Of a DNA stretch of 64,000 bases, positions 46,567 through 57,682 are shown piece after piece. The translations under genes and the position numbers were made by a program. The DNA is from Massilia frigida. Lineage in GTDB: Bacteria; Pseudomonadota; Gammaproteobacteria; Burkholderiales; Burkholderiaceae_D. The notes beneath the pieces are model-generated. The model searched no databases and was not told where the DNA came from. It saw only the letters and a list, made by a program, of their open reading frames with translations. Each line of letters starts with the position of its first letter. The first letter of the stretch is position 1. The stretch spans positions 45,433 through 109,432 of the forward strand of contig NZ_WHJG01000026.1 of assembly GCF_011682175.1 (NCBI RefSeq). Reading direction: 5' to 3'.

Positions 46567-47169
46567 ATGCCCACCCTGATCAAGAACACCCTGCTCGCCT
46601 GCTCGCTGGCGATGGCAGCGGCCACGCTGTGCGCGGCCCCGTCGGCCCACGCGGCCGAACCGAAAAAGACTGTCAAGGCCAAGGCTTCGGCCAAGTCGAA
46701 GAGCCATCCGAAGGCGGTCGACGTGGTCGGCAGCGAGCCGGAACCGGACATCAGCGGCACCACCACCACCGACTTCGACTGCGAACTGGGCAACAAGGTC
46801 ACGACCTACCACAACGACAGCGACGACGGCCATATCGCGCTGCGCTGGAAAAAACGCCTGCACCGTCTCACCCGCGTGGGTACCACCACGGGCGCGAAGC
46901 GCTTCGAAAACCCGACCTTCGGCCTGGTCTGGATCGGCATTCCGGCCAAGGGCATGCTGCTCGATTCGCGCCTGAACCGCCAGTTGGCCAACGAATGCAA
47001 GAACGCCGAGCAGATGAAGCCGGTTGTCGAGACCCCGGTGGCGCCCGTCGCGGCCCCGGCGCCCATGCCGGCGGCAACCCCGGCATCGGGCGAACTTGCA
47101 GTACCAGCGGTGCCGCCTGTGGCAGCGCCGGCGGCGCTTGACGCCCCTGAAGCAAAAAAAACGAACTGA
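46567..47169 (+). CDS. Secreted protein with MliC-like lysozyme-inhibitor domain
   Basis: 200 aa with signal peptide (MPTLIKNTLLACSLAMAAAT, cleavage near SAHA), then a Lys-rich stretch. The central domain (about 68-145) begins DFDCELGNKVTTYHND and ends ANEC. Its pattern (two Cys, HIALRWKKRLHRL, RVGTTTGAKRFENP, WIGIPAKGMLLD) resembles the MliC fold that inhibits C-type lysozyme; this call is moderate. The last 50 residues are Pro/Ala-rich. It starts 14 bp after the CoA-lyase gene. Confidence 0.6.
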   Translation: MPTLIKNTLLACSLAMAAATLCAAPSAHAAEPKKTVKAKASAKSKSHPKAVDVVGSEPEPDISGTTTTDFDCELGNKVTTYHNDSDDGHIALRWKKRLHRLTRVGTTTGAKRFENPTFGLVWIGIPAKGMLLDSRLNRQLANECKNAEQMKPVVETPVAPVAAPAPMPAATPASGELAVPAVPPVAAPAALDAPEAKKTN

Positions 47170-47174
47170 AACAA

Positions 47175-47294
47175 GGGGCCTCGAACCGCCGTAGCGAGCG
47201 GCGCAAGTGTCGTTTGAGAAGCGCAGCCGTACGAAGGTACGGTGAGCATCGCAGGACGAAAATTGCGCCACGCAGTAGGTTGGTCGAGGGTCCC
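47175..47294. repeat. Structured 120-bp intergenic element
   Basis: Outer partly complementary ends (GGGGCCTCGAACC at 47175 and GGTCGAGGGTCCC at 47282) enclose a perfect hairpin CCGTAC-GAAG-GTACGG (47227-47242) and a CGCCG/CGGCG stem. It fills the gap between the MliC-like gene and acnA. It has the look of a dispersed Burkholderiales intergenic repeat and could also form a leader or terminator structure. Confidence 0.5.
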
Positions 47295-47323
47295 TAATAA
47301 AATACCCCACTGAAGGAGAGGTC

Positions 47324-50032
<2,709 letters not shown>

Positions 50033-50066
50033 TTCCCGACGCCCTGCGCCCGCGCGGGGCTGGATC

Positions 50067-50099
50067 AAAAAAACGCCGGATTCGTCCGGCGTTTTTTTT
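50067..50099 (+). terminator. Rho-independent terminator of acnA
   Basis: ACGCCGGA-TTCG-TCCGGCGT stem with an A-run before it and eight T's after it, 35 bp past the acnA stop. Confidence 0.93.
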
Positions 50100-50286
50100 C
50101 GTCCCGCAGCGTTGCGGCAAGGCCGGGCAAGCGCCCACCATCCCCCCTCCCGCTCGACTTTTCTTCACACTTCTTGCGCCGTCTTCATGGGGAAGGGACG
50201 AATGAACTACAATACGGCTGATAAGGGTTTATCATTGTTACGACATTATTGATCCGTTCATTCACTTACAAAGACTCTTATACGCC

Positions 50287-51552
50287 ATGCGTCGTCCAAC
50301 CAAAGATACATCCCATAAGTTGTCGGCCGAGAGCCAACGCCTGGTCAGCATCAGCCAGGCGATCGTCCAGGCGTCCAGCCGCATTGAAGAACGGGCCTGG
50401 GAGCGCCAGCTCGACACCCACCTCCAGCGCCTGCTCAAGACCGGCCACCAGGATACCGTCGACACCACCCTCAACGTGCTGTTCAAGGAAGACCTGAACG
50501 CCTACGACACCCTGATGGAGGGCGTCGAAGCGGTCAGCGAATCGTCGATCATGGTCGAGCAGCACGATGGCGCCGAAAAGACCTTCCAGGCATTGCTGGT
50601 GGCGGCGCCGATCCTGGCGTGGACGCGTTTTTCGATCGCTTCCGGCAGCATTCCGGCCGAGCTGCTGCAGACCCTGTCCGCCCACTTCTCGGCCCACCTG
50701 CTGGCCGATGGCGTGCAGATGGCCATGGCGCCGACCCTGTTCTCGATCGACCAGCTGCCGCGCACCCACGCCGAAACCTATACCACCACGCACAAGCTGG
50801 CCCAGGCCGCGCACAAGGGCACGGCGGTCAAGCCGATCGCCAAGCCGGCCGAGACCGCGCCGTTCCTGGCCGACACGCGCTACCTGATGGTGGCCATCGT
50901 GGCGCCGCTGGGCGCGCCGCTGTTCCGCTGGCAGGAGCCGCAGTTCCAGTCGAGCTTCATGGTCGAACGCGCGAATGCGCTCGAACAGTGGCGCGCGCAG
51001 GCCGGCCCGACCATCACCCGCCTGCTGCCGGGCTGCGGCGTCGAACTGCTGCTGCCCGAAGCGTATTACGTGGCGTGCCGCGAAGCGGATAAGCTGATCC
51101 GTCCGGTATCGGTGCGTGCCGCCGTGCATTACCTGACCAATACCCTGGGCGTGGAAGCGTCCGACCTGCGCGCCGTTATTGCCGGCTTCGGCGATGAATC
51201 GGCCGAAGGCCAGATCGACGAGTACCGGGTCGGCTTCACCATGCGCCAGACCGCCGATGTGATCTACGGTATCGTGTGGCCGCTGTACGGGCAGGAAGAT
51301 GAAGACGGCACGCCGGTGGAAGGCTTGTCGGCCGCCGCGCTGGGCGGCATGGCCGAGCCGAAGGCGCCGCTCGACGAGATCATCGGACACCTGAACGAAG
51401 CGGGCGTCACCCACATCAAGCGCCACAACGAGCGTTTCGTGACCGAGTATTGCGACGATTGCGACGCGCCCCTGTTTGCCGATCCGACTGGCGAACTGGT
51501 GCATGCGGAAATGCCGGAAGACGCGCCCGCGGGCAACGAGCATTTTCACTAA
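50287..51552 (+). CDS. DUF2863 family protein
   Basis: 421 aa cytoplasmic protein with no membrane helix. Family markers include the basic start RRPTKDTSHKLSAESQRLV, the long middle part FSMVERANALEQWR-like FMVERANALEQW, and a C-terminal CDDCDAPLFADPTGELVHAEMP with two close cysteines. DUF2863 is restricted to Burkholderiales and its function is unknown. It has its own promoter region (about 190 bp after the acnA terminator) and is followed by a terminator. Confidence 0.88.
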   Translation: MRRPTKDTSHKLSAESQRLVSISQAIVQASSRIEERAWERQLDTHLQRLLKTGHQDTVDTTLNVLFKEDLNAYDTLMEGVEAVSESSIMVEQHDGAEKTFQALLVAAPILAWTRFSIASGSIPAELLQTLSAHFSAHLLADGVQMAMAPTLFSIDQLPRTHAETYTTTHKLAQAAHKGTAVKPIAKPAETAPFLADTRYLMVAIVAPLGAPLFRWQEPQFQSSFMVERANALEQWRAQAGPTITRLLPGCGVELLLPEAYYVACREADKLIRPVSVRAAVHYLTNTLGVEASDLRAVIAGFGDESAEGQIDEYRVGFTMRQTADVIYGIVWPLYGQEDEDGTPVEGLSAAALGGMAEPKAPLDEIIGHLNEAGVTHIKRHNERFVTEYCDDCDAPLFADPTGELVHAEMPEDAPAGNEHFH

Positions 51553-51572
51553 GCAGGTATTGCCTCATCCAG

Positions 51573-51597
51573 AACCCGGGTCCGCCCGGGTTTTTTT
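51573..51597 (+). terminator. Rho-independent terminator of the DUF2863 gene
   Basis: AACCCGGG-TCCG-CCCGGGTT followed by T-run, 20 bp downstream of the stop. Confidence 0.93.
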
Positions 51598-51702
51598 ACG
51601 CCGCCTGCTTTCTTGGGCACGCACAAGATAACGAAATGCCAACACCCCTACACTCGCTGGGTGGTCCGTCCGGGCCGCATCAACGCACTGTGGAGAACAA
51701 GC

Positions 51703-51801
51703 ATGGACGATATGATGATTCAGGTGGTACCGGTGTTGACCGGATTTATCGATACTTTCATCACCTGGTTCCTGGCAATCGCCCGGGTTTTCAAGTGGTA
51801 G
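51703..51801 (+). CDS. Putative 32-residue hydrophobic membrane peptide
   Basis: ATG 51703 follows GGAGAACAAGC, a good ribosome site, and encodes a 32-aa peptide: an acidic start (MDDMM), a hydrophobic helix (about 6-28) containing one acidic residue (Asp17), and a short basic/aromatic tail (RVFKW). The size and pattern resemble small membrane proteins and type I toxins. No antisense RNA or paralogue is visible in the window. It could equally be a chance ORF; the ribosome site and clean topology are the support. Confidence 0.4.
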   Translation: MDDMMIQVVPVLTGFIDTFITWFLAIARVFKW

Positions 51802-52243
51802 GCAAGCAGCCAGCGTAGTGCCGCAGCGCGTGGGCGCCCTGCCCACGCCGCCTCGCCCGCCGTGTTAACAGTGAGCCCGGCAGGCAAATCCATCGACGCC
51901 CCCGCACCCCGCATGATGCCGCTTCCAGGCATCAACCTCCCTTCTTCCCACGTGCCCAGGCCCGCCCATTTTGCAGCCCGACGACGGCTGCCACGGGTCC
52001 CGCCGCCTGTTGTTTCCGCACTACCGGCGGTAACAAAAATTGCACTTTTGCATCAAAAATAATGGTAAAATATCATGAACAAATGTCGCAAAGACGAGTG
52101 CAATCAATAACATCAGGCCCCGTTTCCCTGCACTTGCCCCACCCCGGATGTCGCGTTTTACCCCTCGCTCAGGCAGTCGGGTGACCGAGCTTGCCGCCTC
52201 AATTCTCCCGAATTGACTGACTTTGAATGAACAGGAACATCGC
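51802..52243. other. Intergenic region upstream of the T6SS island, probable promoter
   Basis: 442 bp without a supported gene. The first part is G+C-rich; 52020-52080 is A+T-rich and holds a plausible sigma-70 promoter: TTGCAT at 52048, 17-bp spacer, TATCAT at 52071, which would transcribe vgrG with a ~160-nt leader. No terminator or repeat found. Confidence 0.4.
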
Positions 52244-54511
52244 ATGAGCGAATCGTCTTTTAGTCTTCAGGACCTGATCAGCGATCGGCAGCATGATCGC
52301 ATTTTGCGCTTGTCCTTTCCGAACAGCGACGGCCCCGCCTCGCAACTTTTGGTTAACCGCCTGGACGCGTTTGAAGCCTTGTCGCGTCCATTCGAATTCA
52401 CTGTCGAATTGCTGTCCAACGACCCCAATGTGGCGCTCAAGGACTTGCAGGGCAAGATGATGTGCGTCCAGCTGGTGCGCAGGGATGGCACGATGCGCTA
52501 CTTCACCGGACGCGTGTTCAGCTTCGGCCTGAAGACGGTCGACGGCGGCGTGTCTTACTACGAGGCGAAGCTGGGGCCGTGGTATCAGTATCTGAGCATG
52601 CGCAAGGATAACTACCTGTTCCACAACACCACTTTGTACCAGCAAACGTCGAGCATCTTCGGCGACTATGGCAGCCTGGCCGAGTGGGACTGGCGCGTCC
52701 AGGGCGCCACTGGCGCAATGACCGACGCCTGCCAGTTCGACGAGAGCGACAGCAACTATCTGGAGCGGCGCTGGGCCCGGGCTGGCATCTTCTACTGGTT
52801 CGAGCATACCGAAGCGGGCCACAAACTGGTGCTGTCGGACGACTCCACCGCCGCCGATCCGATTGACGGCCGGCCCGAGATGCCGTTCCAGCGCCATGGC
52901 GGCGCGCATGAAGAGGATGGCATCGGCGAATGGTCGCCGGGGCGTCAGATCGTGCAGGGCACGGTGTCGCTGGCGTCGTACGACTTCAAGACCGGCCGCC
53001 CGGCGCAAACCTCGCTGCCGACGGTGCAGAAGCAAGGCGACGTGCCGAATATCGAATCGTACGAATACTCGGGCGCCTTCGGCTTCAAGGACAGCGGCGA
53101 CGCGCGCGACGTGGCGCAGCGCCAGATGGAATCGGTCGAGGCGGGAGGCAAGCGCTTCGATGGCGCGGGCAACAACCGCTATGTGATGCCGGGGCGCTGG
53201 TTCCGCCTGATCGGGCACTTCGACGCCGATCCGCGCGGGGACGATGCACAGGCGCGCGAATTTCTCATCATCGAAGTCACGCACCACGCCACCAACAACT
53301 ATCACGTCAAGGTGACCGAGCCGTCGCGCTACGAGAACACGCTGACGGCGATCCGCCGGATCATTCCGTGGCGCGCGCCGCGTGCCTTGAACAGCGTCGA
53401 GACGAAGATTCACGGCATCCAGACCGCGACCGTGGTCGGGCCGGCGGGCGAGGAAATTCATACCGATAAGTATGGCCGGGTGCGCGTGCAGTTCCATTGG
53501 GACCGGGTCGGCGCCAGCGACGAGAAGAGTTCGGCCTGGATTCGGGTGGCCACGCCATGGGCGGGCGCGAATTTCGGCATGACGTCGATTCCGCGCATCG
53601 GGACCGAAGTCATTGTGCAATTCCTGGACGGCAATCCGGACCGGCCGATCATCACCGGCATGGTGCCCAATACCGACACGATGCCGCCGTGGACGCTGCC
53701 GGAGAACAAGACGCAGAGCGGTATCTTGTCGCGCTCCACGCCGGGCGGCAGTTACGACAATGCAAATGCGATCCGCTTCGAGGATAAGAAAGGCAAGGAA
53801 CAGCTCTGGCTGCATGCGGAAAAGGACCAGCTGACCGAAGTCGAGCACGATGAGGATAAATGGGTCGGCAACGACCGCAGGAAAACAATCGACCGCGACG
53901 AAACCAACCACATCAAGCGCGACCGCACCGAGACGGTCGACCGTGACGAAACGATTACGGTGCATCACGACCGTACCGAGACGGTCGACAACAACGAAAC
54001 GATCACGATTCACAACAACCGCACCGAGCGGGTGGATCACGATGAGAAGATCAGCATTGGGGATAACCGCACCGAGGATGTGGGGAAGAACGAGACGATT
54101 GATATCGGCGGCAATCGTACCAAGTCGGTCGCCAAGAACGAAAAAGATTCCATCGGGAAGAGCTGGTCGATTAATGTGGCCAAGTTCAAGACCGAAACCA
54201 TTGGCATGGCGTACATGCAGAACGTGGGCTTGGGACGGATGGAAAACGTGGGCTTGGGTTACAGCCTGAACGTTGGAATGTTCATGTCGACCGTGGTGGG
54301 CACAAGCCAGACGACCACCGTGGGCGAATCGATTTCCATTACAGCCGGTACCGAATTGTCGATCACGGTTGGCAAGGCCAGTCTGGTCATGAAAGCCGAC
54401 GGCACAATTATTTTTAACGGGCACACCTTTAGCGTGGGCACGAGTGATGAACAAACCTTCAAGGCGGATGGCAACATCACCATGAAGGGTCAAAAAATCC
54501 TGGAAAATTGA
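52244..54511 (+). CDS. vgrG: Type VI secretion system spike protein VgrG (TssI)
   Basis: 755 aa. Residues ~1-380 form the gp27-like base (FEALSRPFEFTVELLSND, YYEAKLGPWYQYLS, ESDSNYLERRWARAGIFYWF). Then comes the gp5 OB-fold (HTDKYGRVRVQFHWDR, SSAWIRVATPWAGANFGM, RIGTEVIVQFLDGNPDRP) and a C-terminal needle of short repeats of the type RTETVDxxETI (about 545-640) that forms a beta-helix, ending in an extra VGTS/TITAGTEL region. The ATG at 52244 has AGGA 8 nt upstream. It heads a cargo island; no tss core genes are in the window, so it must use an apparatus encoded elsewhere. Confidence 0.95.
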   Translation: MSESSFSLQDLISDRQHDRILRLSFPNSDGPASQLLVNRLDAFEALSRPFEFTVELLSNDPNVALKDLQGKMMCVQLVRRDGTMRYFTGRVFSFGLKTVDGGVSYYEAKLGPWYQYLSMRKDNYLFHNTTLYQQTSSIFGDYGSLAEWDWRVQGATGAMTDACQFDESDSNYLERRWARAGIFYWFEHTEAGHKLVLSDDSTAADPIDGRPEMPFQRHGGAHEEDGIGEWSPGRQIVQGTVSLASYDFKTGRPAQTSLPTVQKQGDVPNIESYEYSGAFGFKDSGDARDVAQRQMESVEAGGKRFDGAGNNRYVMPGRWFRLIGHFDADPRGDDAQAREFLIIEVTHHATNNYHVKVTEPSRYENTLTAIRRIIPWRAPRALNSVETKIHGIQTATVVGPAGEEIHTDKYGRVRVQFHWDRVGASDEKSSAWIRVATPWAGANFGMTSIPRIGTEVIVQFLDGNPDRPIITGMVPNTDTMPPWTLPENKTQSGILSRSTPGGSYDNANAIRFEDKKGKEQLWLHAEKDQLTEVEHDEDKWVGNDRRKTIDRDETNHIKRDRTETVDRDETITVHHDRTETVDNNETITIHNNRTERVDHDEKISIGDNRTEDVGKNETIDIGGNRTKSVAKNEKDSIGKSWSINVAKFKTETIGMAYMQNVGLGRMENVGLGYSLNVGMFMSTVVGTSQTTTVGESISITAGTELSITVGKASLVMKADGTIIFNGHTFSVGTSDEQTFKADGNITMKGQKILEN

Positions 54512-55029
54512 TGAACCAAGGTAAGCCCGACAGCGCTAGTATGCCCACGATCGAACTTGCATCGGCCGAACAGCTTTTGCGCGACGTAATAACGCAGACC
54601 CCGCCACGGCCAGCGCGTGCCGATGGCATCGCGATAGGCATTTTCGAGGGTATGGGGGAAGACGGTAGCATCCTGGTCAGCATTGCCACGTTTGGGCTGA
54701 GCCGGATACCGGCGCGTAGTATCAGCCCCCTCGATCCAAGCCAGATCGGTCAAGCGCTCGCGTTGGGATTCGAAGCGGGCGATCCCTTGCGCCCTATCGT
54801 ACTCGGGGTGATGCTCGCCACACCCGCTGCTCCGGCCCGTGCTCCCGACGAGCTGTTGCTCGACGGTGAACGGGTGACACTCACCGCGCAGCATGAAATA
54901 GAACTTCGCTGTGGCGAGGCCGCACTCATCCTCAGCGCCGACGGCCGAATCCAGCTTCGTGGCACCTATATCACCAGCCAGGCCAGCGCGACGCATCGCA
55001 TTCTTGGCGGCTCGGTCAACGTTAACTAG
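54511..55029 (+). CDS. DUF6484 domain protein (VgrG-associated)
   Basis: 172 aa with no signal peptide. A DUF6484-type core is present: DGIAIGIFEGMGEDGSILVS, then FGLSRIPARSISPL, FEAGDPLRPIVLGVML, and a beta-rich end with LTAQHEIELRCGEAALILSADG. Its ATG shares one base with the vgrG TGA. It takes the place that DUF3540 genes occupy in related vgrG-DUF2169-DUF4150 clusters. Probably a structural or loading accessory of the spike. Confidence 0.7.
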   Translation: MNQGKPDSASMPTIELASAEQLLRDVITQTPPRPARADGIAIGIFEGMGEDGSILVSIATFGLSRIPARSISPLDPSQIGQALALGFEAGDPLRPIVLGVMLATPAAPARAPDELLLDGERVTLTAQHEIELRCGEAALILSADGRIQLRGTYITSQASATHRILGGSVNVN

Positions 55030-55037
55030 GGGCGAGC

Positions 55038-56162
55038 ATGGAGATAATGGTTGGTTCCAAGCATTACTTGGCTGAGATCGCCACGGCGCTCGATATCCAT
55101 GGGCGGGAACACCTCGTCATTGTCATCAAAGCCAGCTGGCAAATTCCAAATGATGGTCAGCGGCCGCGGCCGCTACCTCCTGCTGCGCTGTCGCAGGTGG
55201 ACGAATTTTTTGGCGAGCCAGGTGCCAGCGCCATGCGTTACGGCTCAGACTTCGCCCGGTTCAAACCGCGCTGCGACGTCCTCTTCGACGCGTGTGCACA
55301 CGCACCGCAGGGAGAAGCAGTGCGCGAGCTCACTGTGGCATTTCAAATTGGCACACTGAAAAAAGGCTTGAAAGCCATCGGTTCCCGGCATTGGCAAAAG
55401 CGCCTGGGCATGTACGGGCTGAGCCAACCAGCCCACTTCACCAGTATGCCCTTACACTATGGTGTCGCGTTTGGCGGTACCCGAACCTACCCCCAGGGTA
55501 GAGGGGCCAGAGCCCAGATCCTGAGCGAAGCATTACTGGACAATCCAGCCGGTCTCGGCTGGGGCGGTAGCAAGACCGGTGGCGATCTTGATGGCGCCGC
55601 GGCCCCTTGTTTGCAAGCCCTCGATGAAAACATCACCAGCCCGACCGGGAAGTACAGCCCGATTGCTTTCTCGGCAGTCGCGCGCCACTGGCAGCCACGA
55701 ACACGCTATGTCGGCACCTATGACGAACACTGGCAGCGGGAAATCGCGCCCTTCCTGCCCGAAGATTTTGATGAACAGTATCACCAATGTGCGCCGCAAG
55801 ACCAACAGATTCAATATCCAACCGGTGGCGAAAAGGTCATATTGCGAAACATGGTGGCAGGACGCGAAGACATTCGTTTCAATCTGCCAAAGCTCGACCA
55901 ATTGCAGGTCCGCATATTGCGTCACGACTACAGCGTGGTAACACCGACGCCTGTGGTCGATACGCTGTTTTTTGAAACGGAGCAGGCCCGCTTCTCGGCA
56001 ATCTGGCGCGTGAGCGTACCGATCCAGCGTCGCATCCAAGAGTTTAAACTGATCGCGGTCGGCGCAGTCGATCCTGCCTGGTGGGAAGGCAAGAGAACCG
56101 GAAAGGACGGCTGCGTTGGTTGCAATAATCAAACGGACGACACCGAGGAAGTATACGCATGA
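55038..56162 (+). CDS. DUF2169 domain T6SS adaptor protein
   Basis: 374 aa. DUF2169 proteins accompany vgrG and PAAR/DUF4150 genes and act as effector-loading adaptors. Seen here: the N-terminal beta-strands HLVIVIKASWQIPNDG, EFFGEPGASAMRYGSDFARFKPRCDVLF, and the typical MPLHYGVAFGGTRTYPQG. A Cys pair (CVGC) lies at the end. Its stop overlaps the next ATG (ATGA). Confidence 0.85.
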   Translation: MEIMVGSKHYLAEIATALDIHGREHLVIVIKASWQIPNDGQRPRPLPPAALSQVDEFFGEPGASAMRYGSDFARFKPRCDVLFDACAHAPQGEAVRELTVAFQIGTLKKGLKAIGSRHWQKRLGMYGLSQPAHFTSMPLHYGVAFGGTRTYPQGRGARAQILSEALLDNPAGLGWGGSKTGGDLDGAAAPCLQALDENITSPTGKYSPIAFSAVARHWQPRTRYVGTYDEHWQREIAPFLPEDFDEQYHQCAPQDQQIQYPTGGEKVILRNMVAGREDIRFNLPKLDQLQVRILRHDYSVVTPTPVVDTLFFETEQARFSAIWRVSVPIQRRIQEFKLIAVGAVDPAWWEGKRTGKDGCVGCNNQTDDTEEVYA

Positions 56163-57280
56163 CAGTCTCCTCCACGCCACCATCGCGTTTCTGGAATATT
56201 TTCAGCCGCCCCGCCACGGAATCGGTTTCGTCAACTTCCTTGGCCATCCGGTCTGCCGGGCTTTGCTGTGCCGTGGGCTATAACCTGGCGGCGGCTACCT
56301 GTGCAATACGCGCCAACATGGATCATTTTCAGCAAAGTGATTTTCGCACCTACCAACACGACAATATTACGGTCGCTCGCTTGGACGATACGGAAACCTG
56401 GGGCCCGACCAGGCTAGCGCGCTGGATCACGCTGGCAATCGATGATTGCCTTGGTGAGGTGCCGTGGCTAGACACCACGAAAGTACCGCTGATTTGGCTT
56501 GCACCGCTGCCTGAGCGTACCGGATGCGACGGTGAATGGTTCAATCGCGTCTTTACCCAAGCAATCGAGAGTTTGGATCAGGAGTTCCACCCAAGTTCCG
56601 GGGTCCTGCGGCTGGGCCGCGCCGGCCTGGCGCCGGCATTGCAGCAGGCCACTGAGTTTCTCGACCATCCGGACTATCCATTTGTGTTGTTGGTCGGTGC
56701 CGACACCTATCTCAACGCGGCGACCATCAACTACTACTTGAACAGCGAACGGTTGCAAACTCCGGGCAACTCCGACGGTTTCATTCCGGGTGAGGCCGCA
56801 GCCGCAATCTTGCTACAAAAAGCTGGACCAAACGCGACGGCAGGCGCTGCCGAAGCCGCTGAGCAGGCCTGCGTGCACATCGTGGGCTTTGGCGCCGGCA
56901 ACGAACCCGGCCGTCCGGATGGCAGTGTCCCCAGTCGCGCGCAGGGCTTGGCGCAGGCCTTCCGCGCGGCCTTGGGAGCCAGCACACTTGAATACGCCGA
57001 TCTTGAATTCCGCATGAGCGATCAGAACGGCGAGGCTTTTTTCGCGCGCGAGGCATCTAACGCCATTACCCGGGTCGCACCGGTTGGCGGACACAAATTG
57101 CCATTATTGACCATTGCTGACTGCCTGGGTGAAGTGGGGGCCGCGACCGGACCGGCCATGCTCGCGTACTTGTCGCGCCTGATGCCCCACCGCGCCAGTC
57201 CTGGGGAATGCGGCATGCTGCATCTGGCCGACGATCATGGCATGCGCAGCGCAGTTATACTTAACTATCATTCCAGTTAG
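56159..57280 (+). CDS. Thiolase-fold (beta-ketoacyl synthase-like) T6SS-cluster protein, catalytically degenerate
   Basis: 373 aa. Alternating alpha/beta with recognisable beta-ketoacyl synthase fragments: VLLVGADTYLN (near 177), GFIPGEAAAAILLQ (near 207-220, cf. the GF..GEGAG motif) and ADCLGEVGAATGPAM (near 320, cf. the GH..GAAG active-site motif). The catalytic Cys region reads LRLGRAGLAPALQQA with no Cys, and the active-site His of the last motif is Leu. It is therefore probably a structural or adaptor protein. Such genes occur between DUF2169 and DUF4150 genes in T6SS clusters; overlap with DUF2169 supports co-expression. Confidence 0.78.
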   Translation: MTVSSTPPSRFWNIFSRPATESVSSTSLAIRSAGLCCAVGYNLAAATCAIRANMDHFQQSDFRTYQHDNITVARLDDTETWGPTRLARWITLAIDDCLGEVPWLDTTKVPLIWLAPLPERTGCDGEWFNRVFTQAIESLDQEFHPSSGVLRLGRAGLAPALQQATEFLDHPDYPFVLLVGADTYLNAATINYYLNSERLQTPGNSDGFIPGEAAAAILLQKAGPNATAGAAEAAEQACVHIVGFGAGNEPGRPDGSVPSRAQGLAQAFRAALGASTLEYADLEFRMSDQNGEAFFAREASNAITRVAPVGGHKLPLLTIADCLGEVGAATGPAMLAYLSRLMPHRASPGECGMLHLADDHGMRSAVILNYHSS

Positions 57281-57292
57281 AAAGACACGCCT

Positions 57293-57682
57293 ATGGATAC
57301 CAACGTTTTTGCGAACGATAACGAAATTTGCTCAAAGGCCGCTGACGGGCAATCGAGTGCCGCTTTCCCGGATCCGTGCTGGAGCCCGCCTGCGCCAACT
57401 GCTGGGCCATTATTAATCCCGTATCCAAATACTGCATTTGCCAACCAACTGCAACAAGGCAGCACCACCGTGTTTATTTGCGGCACGCCAGTCGCGCTGA
57501 AAGATGTCTCCTATTTGGCCAATAGCGTCGGGAATGAACCCGCCACGCTGGCTTTTGCCAAGGGCCAGAAAACAGCGGTGATTAAAGGCAAAGCGTTTTT
57601 CACCGACTGGTCACCGAATGTGAAATTCGAGGGCCTCAACGTTTGCCGACACAATGACCCTATGACACATAATCATGGCTGA
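57293..57682 (+). CDS. DUF4150 (PAAR-like) spike-tip protein
   Basis: 129 aa. DUF4150 proteins are PAAR-like caps of the VgrG spike. The start MDTNVFANDNEICSKAADG and SAAFPDPCWSPPAPTAGPLLIPYPNTAFA are the family signature; SVGNEPATLAFAKGQKTAVIKGKAFFTDWSPNVKFEGLNVCRHNDPMTHNH completes the domain, with a C-terminal Cys/His set that may bind a metal. It ends inside the effector gene (8-nt overlap), linking tip and toxin translation. Confidence 0.92.
   Translation: MDTNVFANDNEICSKAADGQSSAAFPDPCWSPPAPTAGPLLIPYPNTAFANQLQQGSTTVFICGTPVALKDVSYLANSVGNEPATLAFAKGQKTAVIKGKAFFTDWSPNVKFEGLNVCRHNDPMTHNHG

Noticed and set aside
52199..54493. 764-codon frame antisense to vgrG
   Set aside because: Shadow of VgrG codon bias; no recognisable protein family.
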